Source: Zeugodacus cucurbitae
Lineage: Eukaryota; Arthropoda; Insecta; Diptera; Tephritidae
Length of the DNA: 64,000 nt
Reading direction: 5' to 3'
Assembly: GCF_028554725.1 (NCBI RefSeq)
Contig: NC_071669.1
Coordinates: forward strand, 29,750,001 to 29,814,000
This document shows, piece by piece, positions 1 through 10,419 of this stretch (the first letter of the stretch is position 1; each line of letters starts with the position of its first letter). The translations under genes were made by a program, and so were the position numbers. Below the pieces are notes generated by a model, which saw nothing but the letters and a program-made list of their open reading frames with translations, was not told where the DNA came from and searched no databases.

Positions 1-285
1 CGAGCTAGCAAAATTCGACTGAAATTTCATTCGCTTCGCCAGTGACAATACCAGCATTAGTTTTTACATAAAATTCGGAGCGGTAATATGTACAAAGTTC
101 CCATAACTTAATTTTTCGACCTTAAAAGCTAGCTCACGATATTTATTTAAAGAAATCGTATATAAATGGTCTACGCGAAATAGCTTGGGACGCCCCGGTG
201 TTAGATCAACCAAGTTTATTTTTAAAGCGAGGCCGAAGGTTGGCCACATGCAAAAAGATCTACGAACAAGAACTAAGATAGCCAA
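1..285 (-). pseudogene. Unidentified protein-coding fragment
   Basis: The minus strand carries about 75 codons without a stop, with a plausible protein composition (for example VDLTPGRPKLFRVDHLYTI and YRELAFKVEKLSYGNFVHI). A TAA then interrupts, and a neighbouring frame continues with NAGIVTGEANEISVEFC before a TAG at the window edge, so one single-base shift would join the two pieces. I do not recognise the family. It has no clear start codon and its upstream part could lie in either direction of a broken exon. It may be a degenerate transposon ORF or an old exon. It is reported because the two frames together read like one decayed protein. Confidence 0.35.
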
Positions 286-427
286 ATAGACTAAACGAAG
301 TTATTGCTAAATCATTTATATATGGTTTCCAACATGTGACAAAATAAATCAGTGTAATTTCAAATATATTAAGTGAAAAATTGTAAAAGTATATTATTCA
401 TGGTGAAATACCGCATTTACTTTAACC

Positions 428-545
428 GCGTTCAAACACTAATTCTTCGGCAACTCGTAGTTTATTGGAGAAGCGGCGGTGGAAAGGAGCATCGCGGCGA
501 GTCTCCACTGTTTGGCGACTTTGTGACGAATTAAGAAGAAGACGA
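428..545. repeat. Fragment related to the 490-bp TIR MITE at 49.6 kb
   Basis: The stretch around 480-520 (GGAAAGGAGCATCGCGGCGA followed by GTCTCC) matches the interior of the inverted-repeat element at 49646-50137 (GGAGAATCGCGCCGAGTCTG). The flank before it (CGTTCAAACACTAATTCTTC) resembles that element's terminal repeat. No terminal repeat pair is preserved here. The rest of 286-683 is AT-rich and shows no gene. Confidence 0.45.
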
Positions 546-1085
546 AAGAATTAAGTATTCCTTTTCATTAAAAAATTCTATACATTGTTACTATTAAAAT
601 CCGGTTCTTTCCTTTTAGTTTTTATTAAACACAAACACATTTTTTCAGTTCAAGTAATTTCTTATTTATTACTTGTATATATATCTTCTTTATATATATA
701 AATTTTCTGTACGTGTGTTAGTCATTGAACTCCTCCTAAACGGCTGGACCGATTTTGATGAAATTTTTTGTGAGTATTCCAGGGTATTTGTTGATATAAG
801 CATAACTTACATAGGATCCTGCAGACTGCGCTATAGTCGCTGTGTCAAATATTCAAGAGTGTGTCTTGAAATCTTCGTGGAAGACCAGGAAAGAATTAGA
901 AAATATGTATATATGGAAAAATTGCGACGAAAATAATAATAAGAAAATTTTATTTGAATTGACAACAAAATTAAAAAAAGAAAACAAAAAATAATTTTAT
1001 TTTGAAGGTTGTCATTGTTCAATTGTATACGGTTGTGTCGATAGCCCAAAACAATTTGTAACAAATAAGAAAAGGCTAAGTTTAT

Positions 1086-1196
1086 ACACTCGCAATTTAT
1101 TGCTATATTTTTATTAAGGTAACACATAGGCATAAAGTCCAACAGAAAATCATCATATATATAATTCCTGAACAAATTTCACTCATTTTCACCACC
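1086..1196 (-). repeat. DINE-1-like fragment inside Helitron 1
   Basis: CTCGCAATTTATTGCTATAT, a run of phrases such as ATTCCTGAACAAATTTCACTC, and the spacing between them match the divergent DINE-1-like copy at 61935-62184 (CTCGCAATTTATTGAAGAAA, ATTCCTGAACCGATTTCATT). Neither terminus is complete. Confidence 0.5.
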
Positions 1197-1212
1197 ATGG
1201 TTAACAGGAAAA

Positions 1213-1476
1213 GTGGCAACTTGGCACCTGTTAGTAGGCAAACAAACGGCACATTCGGCCTTGCAATTACTCCTAAATTGCAATTCAACGAAACACATGT
1301 CTGCAAAATCGCACAAATATCGCTGTATCAAAAATTTTCCAGATATTCAAGAAGTCGCTGGAGGCACTGCACAGGACTTTAAAAGATTTACGCGACATCC
1401 AAAACGTTTTTGGTGGACTCTTCCAATTATGCCTGAATCAACTGTTGCTGACGAGCTAATCGCATGCCTAAAATAA
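1213..1476 (+). pseudogene. Second, rearranged Helitron helicase relic
   Basis: An 87-codon frame contains TAHSALQLLLNCNSTKH and ends with LPIMPESTVADELIACLK. Both phrases match parts of the better-preserved helicase just downstream (TTHSALKLPLNIHTN and LSVIPRVTYADEINACLK), but here they are brought together by an internal deletion of roughly 60 residues. This is a second copy of the same protein region inside one Helitron. It suggests a nested or recombined Helitron, not a single decayed element. No catalytic motif survives in this piece. Confidence 0.55.
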
Positions 1477-1596
1477 TCTAATTTGTCGCGACACATTAAG
1501 AATCCCCAATTAACAACTAACATACGAGTGTTTTTGCAATAATATCAAATTGCGATTGAAGTACTAACACGATTCATGGGCCATGCGGTACTTTAA

Positions 1597-2656
1597 ATGA
1601 GTGAAGATATATTGCATCGTATTAGAATAACCATTCAAAATGTCAATATTGAATTCTCCGCTGAGATATATAATGAGGCATTAATAATTATTGAAGATTT
1701 TTGTATTCTTATTGCAAACACGCCGCTCATACAGTTTGGCATGGCACCGCCTAACCGCCCAGGAAAAATATCATTAACAGCGATGTTCAACGTGAACAGC
1801 AATTTGTATAAACTCTTTGGCTACTTTTGTTACTAATAATGAACAATTGCTTACTGCTGAGCAACGAAATGTATACGCTAAAATCAACCTATCAATTGCA
1901 GCACAACAAGGAGGTTTCTATTATTTGGATGCGCCAGGTGGCACTGGTAAAACATTCCTTATCTCACTGATACTTGCAAGTATTCGTTCACAAAATCACA
2001 TTGCATTGGCGATTGCTTCATCAGGTATTGCAGCCACCCTTCTTGATTGTGGACGAACTACTCACTCAGCACTTAAATTACCTTTAAATATTCATACAAA
2101 TCTCGACGCAATGTGTAACATAAAAAAACATTCAGGAATGGCTGAAGTTCTGAAAAAGTGCAAAATTATTATTTGGGATGAATGCACAATGGCATATAAG
2201 CATTCACTAGAAGCTCTCGATAGAACCCTGAGAGATATAAGAAATAATGGAAGACTTTTCGGCGGTGCTCTGATCTTGGTGTCTGGTGATTTTAGACAAA
2301 CCTTGTCTGTCATCCCGCGTGTAACATATGCGGACGAAATAAATGCATGTTTGAAAGATCAATTGTATAGCGATACGCAATATATACAACTTCCAGAAAA
2401 CTTTTGCAATATGGTGGCTACCAAAGATGAGTTGATGCAAAGTATTTTTCCACAGATACAATATAATTATACAGACCATACATGGCTACGTGAGCGAGCT
2501 ATTTTAGCTGCGAAAAATGAAGATGTCGACATGATCAATTTCAAAATACAGCAGTCACTGCCTGGTAATGAATTTACATTTAAATCAATTGACACTGTTG
2601 TTGATCAAGATGAAGTTGTCAACTATCCTGTAGAATTTTTGAATTCACTGGATTAA
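1597..2656 (+). pseudogene. Helitron PIF1-like helicase (partial, frameshifted)
   Basis: Helitron helicases are SF1B, PIF1-type 5'-to-3' DNA helicases that unwind DNA during rolling-circle transposition. The first part (about 1597-1780) reads NEALIIIEDFCILIANTPL, the region just before the helicase core. A frameshift near 1780-1815 follows. The core then reads without a stop from 1817 to 2656: LLTAEQRNVY, Walker A APGGTGKTF (about residue 40), SSGIAATLL, Walker B IIWDECTM (about residue 118) and the SGDFRQTLSVIP motif (about residue 158). It ends early at NSLD, so the C-terminal helicase motifs (normally ending in a QxYVALSRV-type motif) are missing, as is the Rep nuclease. It cannot encode a working protein. 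Confidence 0.85.
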
Positions 2657-3038
2657 CCTGGAACTAGAATTAGAAAATCCGTGCTTTTTTCACGGCCAAT
2701 TATACGTTGCGTGCTCGAGGGTAGGAAAACCATCGAATTTATTTATTTATTCCTCTCAAGGATTAACCAAAAATATTGTACATCCGATGGCATTACGATA
2801 ATTTCAGTATTTGTAGATAATTAACTCTTAGAATAAATACCCGTTATAAAATAGTTTAAAATCCACCTTTTTCACCAAACGACTCTATTGGTTATTTTGT
2901 AATAAATATATATGAATGACGTATTGTAATAAGTTTCGAATAAAATTTTTTATCATAACGGTCTAATAATGGTTACAGCTAATTTCCAAAAGTTTACATT
3001 GAGACGTGGGACAGGACAACGTCTGTCGGGTTCGCTAG

Positions 3039-3551
3039 TATACATATATATATGCACCAGCTCACTAGATCTTATACGTTCAACAGTCACAAGAAGAAAG
3101 AAAGAATTTTTATAAAGGTTCGAGAAGCGTATGTAGAGAAAGGATAACCGTTATGGCTCCGTTTTCTACACATGATTAACATCAATAAATATATACAACA
3201 GTGTTACCATAAGAAATCATGTATTCTCAACACACCACCTCAAAAGCAGCACCGGATCATAACAAACAGAGTTATAAAATATTAAGATCAAACATTAACA
3301 ATTCAAGTATACATATAATTGAGGGAGCTGTGCAGTCTGGGAAAATATAATATGATCCAACATTTGCTGCATGGATTGGGGAAAACCCAATCAGATCATT
3401 TACATATAAAATATAAAGTTTAACTTTTCATAATAAAAATTAAATTAAATTAATGATTCAAAAACCGTACATGAAGAATATAGTTAAATAGGTAATAAAC
3501 CATTTAAAATGATAATTTGTATATAGTAAGTAAATGTATATTTAGTGGTCG
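3039..3551. other. AT-rich interval between Helitron 1 and the copia remnant
   Basis: No gene is visible. The segment probably holds the decayed 3' LTR and untranslated end of the copia-like element that lies on the minus strand immediately to the right, but I could not define LTR borders or a polypurine tract. Confidence 0.4.
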
Positions 3552-4608
3552 TCAGATCCAGTTATAAGTCCCATTCCGTTTCTCAAACTCAAAAACCTGG
3601 CAGCAAGCAAAGGTTTCCTCAACATACACATCTGCAAGCTGATTCTCTGTGGAAATATATTTAATAATTATTAGCGTGTTTTGAATCTGATCCCGAGTAA
3701 AATGGTATTTAATATCAATATGTTTCGATCTTTTATGGCTAGTAGGATTATTAGCAATACTTATGATGTTATAAGTCCCATTCCGTTTCTCAAACTCAAA
3801 AACCTGGCAGCAAGCAAAGGTTTCCTCAACATACACATCTGCAAGCTGATTCTCTGTGGAAATATATTTAATAATTATTAGCGTGTTTTGAATCTGATCC
3901 CGAGTAAAATGGTATTTAATATCAATATGTTTCGATCTTTTATGGCTAGTAGGATTATTAGCAATACTTATGATGCTTTGGTTATCTTCTTATAATTTTA
4001 TTTGTTCTTTAATGTCAAACTTAATTCCCTTCATTAAAGATTTCAACCACATGGCCTCAGAGAGGCTTCGAATAAAGCCATATATTCTGCTTCTGTAGAT
4101 GAAGCAGCAACTGAATTTTGTTTTTGTGAATTCCAACAAATTAAACAAGAATCAAGTGCATTAAAAATATATCCGGTGGTACTTTTCCTATCTGTCGTAC
4201 TTCCGTCCCAATCGGAATCAACATATCCGATTACAGTATTTTTATAGTTATTGTTTTTAACATAAATTTGCACATGGTCTCAAGATTTTCTGTAGCTATA
4301 ACCAACAAATAGATATATGTTTCTTAAAACATCTCCTTTGTCTATAATGTAGATACAATGATCTACCTGTGAATTTTCAAAACCAATTTGTTTTATTGTT
4401 TGTTCAAATACTTCGAAGCATCATCATGCAGCTGGCTTAAGGCTATAAATGGCTTTATTTAATTTACAGACTTTTTTTCATTATTTATCATTACCTGAGG
4501 GACAGTCATATAAATTTCTTCTCTTAACACACCATTTAGAGTGAATCCTCTTGCAACAAGTCTAGCTTTATATCTAACTGGATTTCCTTACTCATCATGT
4601 TTAATCGT
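3552..4608 (-). pseudogene. Copia RT remnant and RNase H
   Basis: The RNase H part reads IGYVDSDWDGSTTDRKSTTG, then NSVAASSTEAEYMALFEA, the conserved copia RNase H signature. Its C-terminal end reads SKHIDIKYHFTRDQIQNT and STENQLADVYVEETF, where the usual end of the polyprotein is altered. Upstream, a short RT piece (ENSQVDHCIYIIDKGDV) survives, and the RT fingers are fused by deletion to a later segment (ARGFT next to LNGVLREEIYM). The last 69 codons are duplicated in tandem. The catalytic RT aspartates are not preserved here. Confidence 0.8.
3561..3975. repeat. 207-bp tandem duplication in copia RNase H end
   Basis: Positions 3561-3767 and 3768-3974 appear identical by eye over the whole 207-bp period. 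The period is a multiple of three, so the peptide ending in VYVEETFACCQVFEFEKRNG is repeated in frame. The identity indicates a recent duplication in an otherwise old element. Confidence 0.9.
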
Positions 4609-4609
4609 G

Positions 4610-5064
4610 AAAAAGTTTTCTTCAGTTTTAATTCTTTCACCCGGCTGTATTTCTCATTTTTCAACACATGGTTATGATCTTTAAAAGCAGCTCTTGAATT
4701 AACCATATTCATTTCATCAACAATTACATCTCGAGCTACTATAAACTTCTTGGATTCAACATTCCAAAGTTTATTTCCATTTTGTACATATCCCACAATA
4801 GCTTTCGATGACTTCACATCGAATTTCCTCTTTCTTGTCTTGTTATGTACATATACTGTTGAACCAAATATTTTTAAATATTTTAGACATGAATTTACGA
4901 TTGTGCCATAATTCATATCAAGTTTTAGCTATGCCTTTTAATGCATTACTTGGGCATTTATTCACCAAATATGTGGCAGTCAAAACTGCTTCTCCCCTAA
5001 AACTTTTATCTAATTTAGCTCCACAAACCATTGAGCGTGCTTTCTCAGTTATAGTTCTAATCAT
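4610..5064 (-). pseudogene. Copia integrase C-terminal half
   Basis: The minus strand reads ERMIRTITEKARSMVCGAKL, then a tract with YLKIFGSTVYVHNKTRKRKF, KSSKAIVGYVQNGNKLWNVE and KFIVARDVIVDEMNMVNSRA. This matches the end of the integrase core and the C-terminal region of copia integrases, including the GYxxNGxKLW block. A stop or shift separates the two parts near 4920. It continues toward the RT at lower coordinates. The N-terminal part of the integrase is displaced to 5639-5806 by the MITE insertion. Confidence 0.8.
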
Positions 5065-5072
5065 GCGTTCGG

Positions 5073-5630
5073 CAGGAATGATAGAAGACAAGATTACGAC
5101 AGGCTGAAGCGTTCACGACCCACAAATGGGAATAGGCAACAGAAGAACTGTCAAATGGAAAACGGAAATGTGAAACATAGTGAACCAAATTGAATAATGT
5201 GCAGATAAAATATCACAATGAACGTAATTCTTAAAATCTTCATTTATTAAATGATCCAATATAATCATGCATATTTATAATTAAAATTATATGTTCTGTT
5301 ACAAAAAGGTCGCCATTTTGCCAACTTTTTTGTTGGTTGGAAAAGTGAAAAAAATTCTTTATAGACGACTTTTTTGTACTATTGTTGTTTAATTCCGCCA
5401 TTGCGGACTTCTTTTTCAAGTTAATACATTTTTCACTTAGAATTTTAAATAATAATTAAGCACTAGCCTTGACTTCAGCTCTTTGTTTTGGTTTTATTGT
5501 TTTGTACCACAGTGCAATTTTGTTTTGCTCGGGTGTTCGGGATCGTGAAAGTTGTCACTCAACAGGAACTCAAAACCCAAAAAAGCTAACTGTAAGCGCC
5601 TGTCGTAATCTTGTCTTCTATCATTCTTGT
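5073..5630. mobile_element. 558-bp hAT-type MITE in copia integrase
   Basis: The two ends carry inverted repeats: CAGGAATGATAGAAGACAAG at the left, and the reverse complement of CTTGTCTTCTATCATTCTTG at the right, continuing through ATTACGACAGGC. The flanks carry the same 8 bp, GCGTTCGG, at 5065-5072 and 5631-5638. An 8-bp target duplication and termini beginning with CA are typical of the hAT superfamily. There is no transposase. A second copy of the same end lies at 42108-42153, again at the edge of a copia remnant. Confidence 0.8.
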
Positions 5631-5638
5631 GCGTTCGG

Positions 5639-5806
5639 ATACCTTTTTCCACACAGTACTCACGTACGTAGATAGATATGCTCTTCAAGTATCTATATAC
5701 AAATTCACAACCCTTAAATTGAAATGGGCTTCACTTTTAGCAACAAAATCTTTAAAGACTGTAAACACTTCCGATTTATGTGTTAATAAATATATGAAAA
5801 CCACAT
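5639..5806 (-). pseudogene. Copia integrase N-proximal fragment
   Basis: On the minus strand the frame reads HKSEVFTVFKDFVAKSEAHF and IYVREYCVEKGI. This matches the part of the copia integrase core that precedes the segment seen at 4610-5064. About 15 residues that normally join the two pieces are missing, so a deletion accompanied or preceded the MITE insertion. The DINE-1-like copy begins at the other edge (5806). Confidence 0.75.
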
Positions 5807-6870
5807 ATACTCTCGCAACATGTTGCACAGAGTATCATTGTTTTGTTCACATAACGGTTGTTTGCGTCACCAAGAAATAAAAGAGTTAGATATGGGGTTA
5901 TATATATATAAATGATCAGGATGACGAGTGGATTTGAAATCCGGATGTCTGTCCGTCTGTCCGTGCAAGCGATAACTTGAGTAAAAATTAAGATATCTTA
6001 ATGAAACTTGGAACACATATTCCTTGGCACCCTGAGGAGGTTGCTTTCGAAAAAGGCGGAAAATGCCACGCCCACAAAATGGCGGAAACCGAAAACCTAT
6101 ACAGTGTCATAACTAAGCCATAAATAAAGTTATTAAAATAAAATTTGGAACACAAGATCGCATTGGGGAGGGGCACATTTGGATGTAATTTTTTGGAGAA
6201 GTGGGCGTGGCCCCGCCCTCAAATAGGTTTTTTGTATTTATCTCGCAAATCAATAAAGCTATATAAACCAAACTTTATGCAGTCGTTTCCCAAAAATGAA
6301 AGAAATCGTATAATAACCACGCCCATCTCCCATACAAAGGTTAGGTTGAAAATTACTAAAAGTGGGTTAACTCGCTAAGAAAAAACGTCAGAAACACTAA
6401 ATTTCACATGAACAATGGCAGATAGAAGCTGCACTCATATTTTTTTACAAAATGGAAAATGGGCGTGGCATTGCCCACTTATGGGTGAAAAACTATATCT
6501 CAGGAACTTCTCGACCGATTTCAATGAAACTTGGTTTGTAATAGTTTCCTTACATCCCAATGATATGTTGTGAAAATTGGCCAAATCGCTTCACATCCAC
6601 GCCTACTTCCTATATACCAGAACTTTGAAGACGATCTGAATCGTTTACTTTACAATACATAAAGTAAGCACTAGTGAAGATATCGGTGCAGAACTTTGCA
6701 CAAATATTACGTTTATAGTGTGGCAGCAGCATTCTAAAAATCGTCTAAATCGGACCATAGGTTTTCAAGGGTTTCCAACTTTCAATGGACTTTATACAAT
6801 ATATATGACGAATATGTGGGTCAAATTGTGTATTATATAATATTAATAAAGTTATGTAAATTGCGAGAGT
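5806..6870 (+). mobile_element. DINE-1-like element, copy A (3' end missing)
   Basis: The left end TATACTCTCGCAACATGTTG folds into a hairpin with the following CACAGAGTATC. The body has GATCAGGATGACGAG, a GTCTGTCCGTCTGTCCG run and repeated CCACGCCC phrases. It ends at TTGCGAGAG (6862-6870) and lacks the terminal TTCGGTTACACCCGAA hairpin and CTTACTTG end. This layout (5' hairpin starting TATAC, GTCCGTCTGTCCG, CCACGCCC, 3' hairpin, end next to TT) parallels Drosophila DINE-1/INE-1, a non-autonomous Helentron relative. The family assignment is inference from that layout. Confidence 0.7.
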
Positions 6871-6892
6871 TTTATTTCGTGATCAAGAAGGC

Positions 6893-7434
6893 GATTTTTC
6901 ACGAATAACAATTGCTTTCTTTTTCCTCTGATAATATTTCGATAGCTGTTATAACGCCATCGTAAGAGGATGGTAATGTTATAAGCAAATGCGAAACTTT
7001 ATCCATTTGCTCACTTTTGCCCCTGAAGCAATTAACTCTGTCATCAAGTCATCAAATATGTTGAAGTGATTTATTAATTGGGAGTCACACTTAAACTTTA
7101 ACGATAATAATTGTTTCCTCACTGACAGTTGTGAAACTAAGCTTTTACGTTCGTATATTGCATCTAAATTCTTTATAATCTGCGCTGCAGTGCAATTATT
7201 AGATGCAAAACCCAGAAACAAATCGGACAAACATTCCATCAGAACATTTTTAGTAATCTTTTCATTCTTTGTCCACTGCTCAGAGATTTTCTCTAGATGA
7301 TGTGCACTATTACCTGCAGTATATAATTTTCTTCTAAAAGTGATCGCACACGAAATTTCCAAAAAGTATGTGTTTCCCAATTAAAAGGCTTAATATTACG
7401 TTTGTTTTTATTCATGTTTAAATTTAGCATTTTT
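6893..7434 (-). pseudogene. Copia gag polyprotein remnant
   Basis: The minus strand begins with MNKNKRNIKPFNWE near 7420, shifts frame once, and then reads CTAAQIIKNLDAIYERKSLV and SLKFKCDSQLINHFNIFDDL. A further shift leads to HLLITLPSSYDGVITAIE. These are the hallmarks of the copia-type gag (UBN2/gag-polypeptide family) that forms virus-like particles. At least two frameshifts disable it. The DINE-1-like copy A follows immediately downstream. Confidence 0.8.
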
Positions 7435-7436
7435 CA

Positions 7437-7925
7437 ACATTGGACTGAGTAGGCAATTGAAAAGTAAAGTCTTCTCTCGACGAACTTAAACCAAACTCTA
7501 TAAGTCGCTTTTTATCCCCGTCCTGATGTATGGCGTAGGAGCGTGGGCGATGTCGACATCGCATGAAATGGCACTAGGAGTTTTCGAGAGAAAGGTTTTG
7601 CGAAAATTTTATGATCTTTTGAACATTGGCAACGGTGAATACTGCATACGATGGAGCGATGAGCTGTATGAATTATACGAATAAAAAGACAGCGGCTACG
7701 CTGACTAGGTCACATTGTTCGCATGGACGAAAACACTTCAGCTTTGAAAGTGTTCGTTGCAGTACCCGCTGGTGGAATCAGACGAAGTCCTCTACTCCGT
7801 TGGAAAGACCGGGTGGAGAAGGACATGGCATTGGTATCACCAATTGGCGCCAAACAGCGAGATGGAGGAGTGAATGGCCTCTCTAGTAGATTCGGTAATA
7901 GTCGCGTAAGCGGTGCCTACGCCAT
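7437..7925 (+). mobile_element. Diverged RTE-clade LINE 3' fragment
   Basis: Translating with shifts gives LSRQLKSKVFSRR, LMYGVGAWAMSTSHEMALGV, GNGEYCIRWSDELYELYE and AFKVFVAVPAGGI, which parallel the C-terminal domain of the RTE copies at 24.0 and 27.0 kb. It is clearly more diverged from them than they are from each other, so it is an older insertion or a related subfamily. The 3' end is GCGTAAGCGGTGCCTACGCC followed by AT-rich DNA; a CATA tail is absent. Confidence 0.7.
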
Positions 7926-7957
7926 AAATATATGTATATACCCTACCTTACAAGACC

Positions 7958-7985
7958 AGAGAACTTAGAACATAGAGAAGGTGCA
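7958..7985 (+). repeat. 28-bp repeat with an inverted match at 21157-21184
   Basis: AGAGAACTTAGAACATAGAG followed by AAGGTGCA is exactly the reverse complement of 21157-21184. Similarity fades within about 10 bp on both sides, so this is a dispersed repeat fragment of unknown family. Confidence 0.6.
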
Positions 7986-8235
7986 GGTTCGACAGCGAAA
8001 TAAATTCAAGTCTGAAGAGTTAACAGCGATTTCAGTTTTAGCAGCAGGGAATCTGTAAAACGAGAGTTTGATTGCACATGAAATAATCATGTGATATTTT
8101 TCAAATTCATTTAAATTGTTTATTATTTTTTATTTTATGTTATTTTAAACAAATTTATAAATTGATATAATTACTAATTAAAATCATATTTTTACCCAAT
8201 TATTAATAAAATTAATAAAAATAATGTTTATGATG

Positions 8236-8439
8236 ATAAACATTATATTTATTAATAAAATTAATGAAAATAATGTTTATGATGAGCGTCGAACCTGTTG
8301 CCCTTTCTCAACTAGGGAATTCAATGGCTAGGCAAAAATAAACATTATATTTATTAATAAAATTAATGAAAATAATGTTTATGATGAGCGTCGAACCTGT
8401 TGCCCTTTCTCAACTAGGGAATTCAATGGCTAGGCAAAA
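8236..8439. repeat. 102-bp tandem duplication
   Basis: 8236-8337 and 8338-8439 repeat a unit that includes AAAATAATGTTTATGATGAG and CTAGGGAATTCAATGGCTAG. A partial third unit (the AT-rich part) precedes it from about 8205. A short TATG microsatellite follows at 8457-8475. The interval 7926-8686 holds no gene. Confidence 0.85.
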
Positions 8440-8686
8440 TAGGAAAATATGTGTGAATGTATGTATGTATGTATGATACTTTACGGATTAGATTCTGCGA
8501 GAATTTTTCAATTGATGGTAGGCAATTCTGAAAGTCATGTTTTATTAAATTTATATATTATTCAATATTTTTATTTCATTTATTTTTTATTAAATATTTT
8601 TTTTTTTATTTATTTTAAGTAAATTCTTATTTATATCCGATTTAAAAGTTTGTCTTATTCTTTAATTATTTAAATAAACTATATAA

Positions 8687-10065
8687 TCTATGCTAATATT
8701 ATAAAGCTGAAGAGTTTGTTTGTTTGAACGCGCTAATCTCCGAAACTACTGGTTCGAATTGAATAATTCCTTTTGTGTTGGATAGTCCATTTATCGAGGA
8801 AGGCTATAGGCTATACATCACGCTGCGACCAATAGCGATAGAGCGAAGAAACAGTGGTAAATGTGTAAAAAACGGGTTAAATTATTTATCTTTGAGGGCT
8901 TCCGTTCCTTGCGCTGCGAAAGCGGTTCAAGATACACAAAAGTTATGTAGGAAAGAATTATTTCTCTTTTAATGATGTAAAAAAAAGTCCGTGAGTACCG
9001 TTTTTGTGATAACTAATTTGGTCGAAATTATTTGTTAGAGTTGTATTATATACTATATATGATGATTGGACTTTATGCCGAATATATGTGAACAATGAAA
9101 GATCTGTGGAATAATAAAATAATCGCTTTGGTTGCGCAATGATACCGTTAGCTGGCGATTTTCGACAAATACTTCCTGTTATTCCAAAATCAACAGCGGC
9201 GGATGAATTGAATGTCTCAAGTCATAGTATTTGTGGCGGTACGTGAAAACCATATGATTGACCTTGAATATGCGAGTGTTCCTGCAACAGGATAAAATCA
9301 CAGAAGAACTGTTAAAAATTGTAAATGGACAAATTCGGGTTGATTTTTTCAATGGTTTGATATCAATTCCACCTGCCAATTGTCAATTCACTTCAACAAA
9401 AGACGAATGTATATCTGAATACATTGGCCAAAATTATAAATAACTACGATTGGTTAAGTGCACGCGCAATTTTATTCAAGTCAAATTCAGGGAGATTTGT
9501 GTGTTGAATTTCTAAATTTTTTTGGATTTGCTTGACATGCCGCTGCATCATTTACATCTTAAAGTTGGATTCGTCATTATTATGTAATTATGTCGAAACT
9601 GTGTAATTGAACCCTGATTGTGACGCAGCTATCGAATAATGTGATAGTTGCAAGAATTTTGAAAGGGACTTACGAGGGCAGAATGCTTGATTCCACCAAT
9701 TCCTCTGAGTTCCAACGATTTGCCATTTCAGTTCAAACGTATTAGTTTCCACTGAAACTTGCATTTGCGATGTCAATCAGCAGGCCACACAGACAGTCGC
9801 TGGAAATGTGTGTCATAAATCTGGAAATGCCATGTTTTTCATACGGTCAGCTATAGGTGGAGTGTTCACGGGTTGAAAAACCATTTTCTTTGTACATTTA
9901 TGCTCCGGAACAGAAAACAAAAGATGTTGTTTATCAAGCTGCGTTACATTGAAAAAAATGTAGAAAAATCGAAAATAAATGCTTTTCAATACAATCTAAA
10001 TTCAACTTTCTTTCCTTTTCAAAACAAATAATTTCACGCAGGGTAACGCCTGTGGGGTCAGCTAG
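8687..10065 (+). mobile_element. Helitron 2 with both ends
   Basis: The 5' end TCTATGCTAATATTATAAAG and the following GTTTGTTTGTTTGAACGCGC match widespread insect Helitron starts. The 3' end has a hairpin (CAGG 10039-10042 with CCTG 10049-10052) and GGGGTCAGCTAG, ending in CTAG (10062-10065). The flanking bases are A (8686) and T (10066). The 1379-bp length and a decayed helicase fragment make it a non-autonomous copy. Confidence 0.88.
9139..9470 (+). pseudogene. Helitron helicase fragment in Helitron 2
   Basis: Joined over frameshifts the DNA reads IPLAGDFRQILPVIPKSTAADELN, the GDFRQ motif of PIF1-like helicases, and then LNMRVFLQQDKITEELLKIV, SIPPANCQFTSTKDE and WLSARAILF. This corresponds to the segment just C-terminal of the GDFRQ motif. 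The Walker motifs are gone. Stops separate the pieces, so it is not translatable as one protein. Confidence 0.75.
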
Positions 10066-10419
10066 TAATATATAATATCATTATGAACCCGAACAATCAT
10101 TGATTTGCCGTCGTCAAATTTCATAACAATATGAATGTTCAAATATTATCGCTGCCATACGCGTGCAGAAATATATATATATGTACATACATACGTATAA
10201 ATGTGAACATACAAATCTACATTCCTCACAAGCGTCGCGCACATCTCCGCGCATGCCTTGCCTAAATGCGGTTTGTCATTCAATTCAATCAATTTCTGAT
10301 ATTTCCTTCAGAAGGGAAAAACGGCAGTGGCCTAGAATCATATTCATATTTCTATTAGAACTAGCATCTTGTCTTATGGATTATGAAATATCAATTAAGC
10401 TGATTGATTCTCAATAGCT

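Larger units (their letters stand above)
684..3038 (+). mobile_element. Helitron 1, both ends visible, degenerate
   Basis: The left end begins with TC after an A (683) and runs into TCTTCTTTATATATATAAA and a GTACGTGTGTTAGTCATTG block typical of insect Helitron 5' ends. The right end has a short hairpin (GACA at 3015-3018 paired with TGTC at 3024-3027) and, eight bases later, CTAG (3035-3038) followed by T. Insertion between A and T, a 3' hairpin and a CTRR terminus are the classical Helitron signature. The interior holds a broken PIF1-like helicase. A short DINE-1-like fragment sits at about 1086-1196. The element is 2355 bp, much shorter than an autonomous Helitron, and the Rep domain is missing. 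Confidence 0.85.
3552..7434 (-). mobile_element. Copia-like LTR retrotransposon 1, nested insertions
   Basis: Read on the minus strand, gag (6893-7434), integrase (5639-5806 and 4610-5064), reverse transcriptase (about 4290-4608) and RNase H (3552-4280) occur in the order typical of Ty1/copia elements. The body is interrupted by a DINE-1-like copy (5806-6870) between gag and integrase and by a 558-bp hAT-type MITE (5073-5630) inside the integrase. Several internal deletions and frameshifts are present, so the element is dead. Confidence 0.85.
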
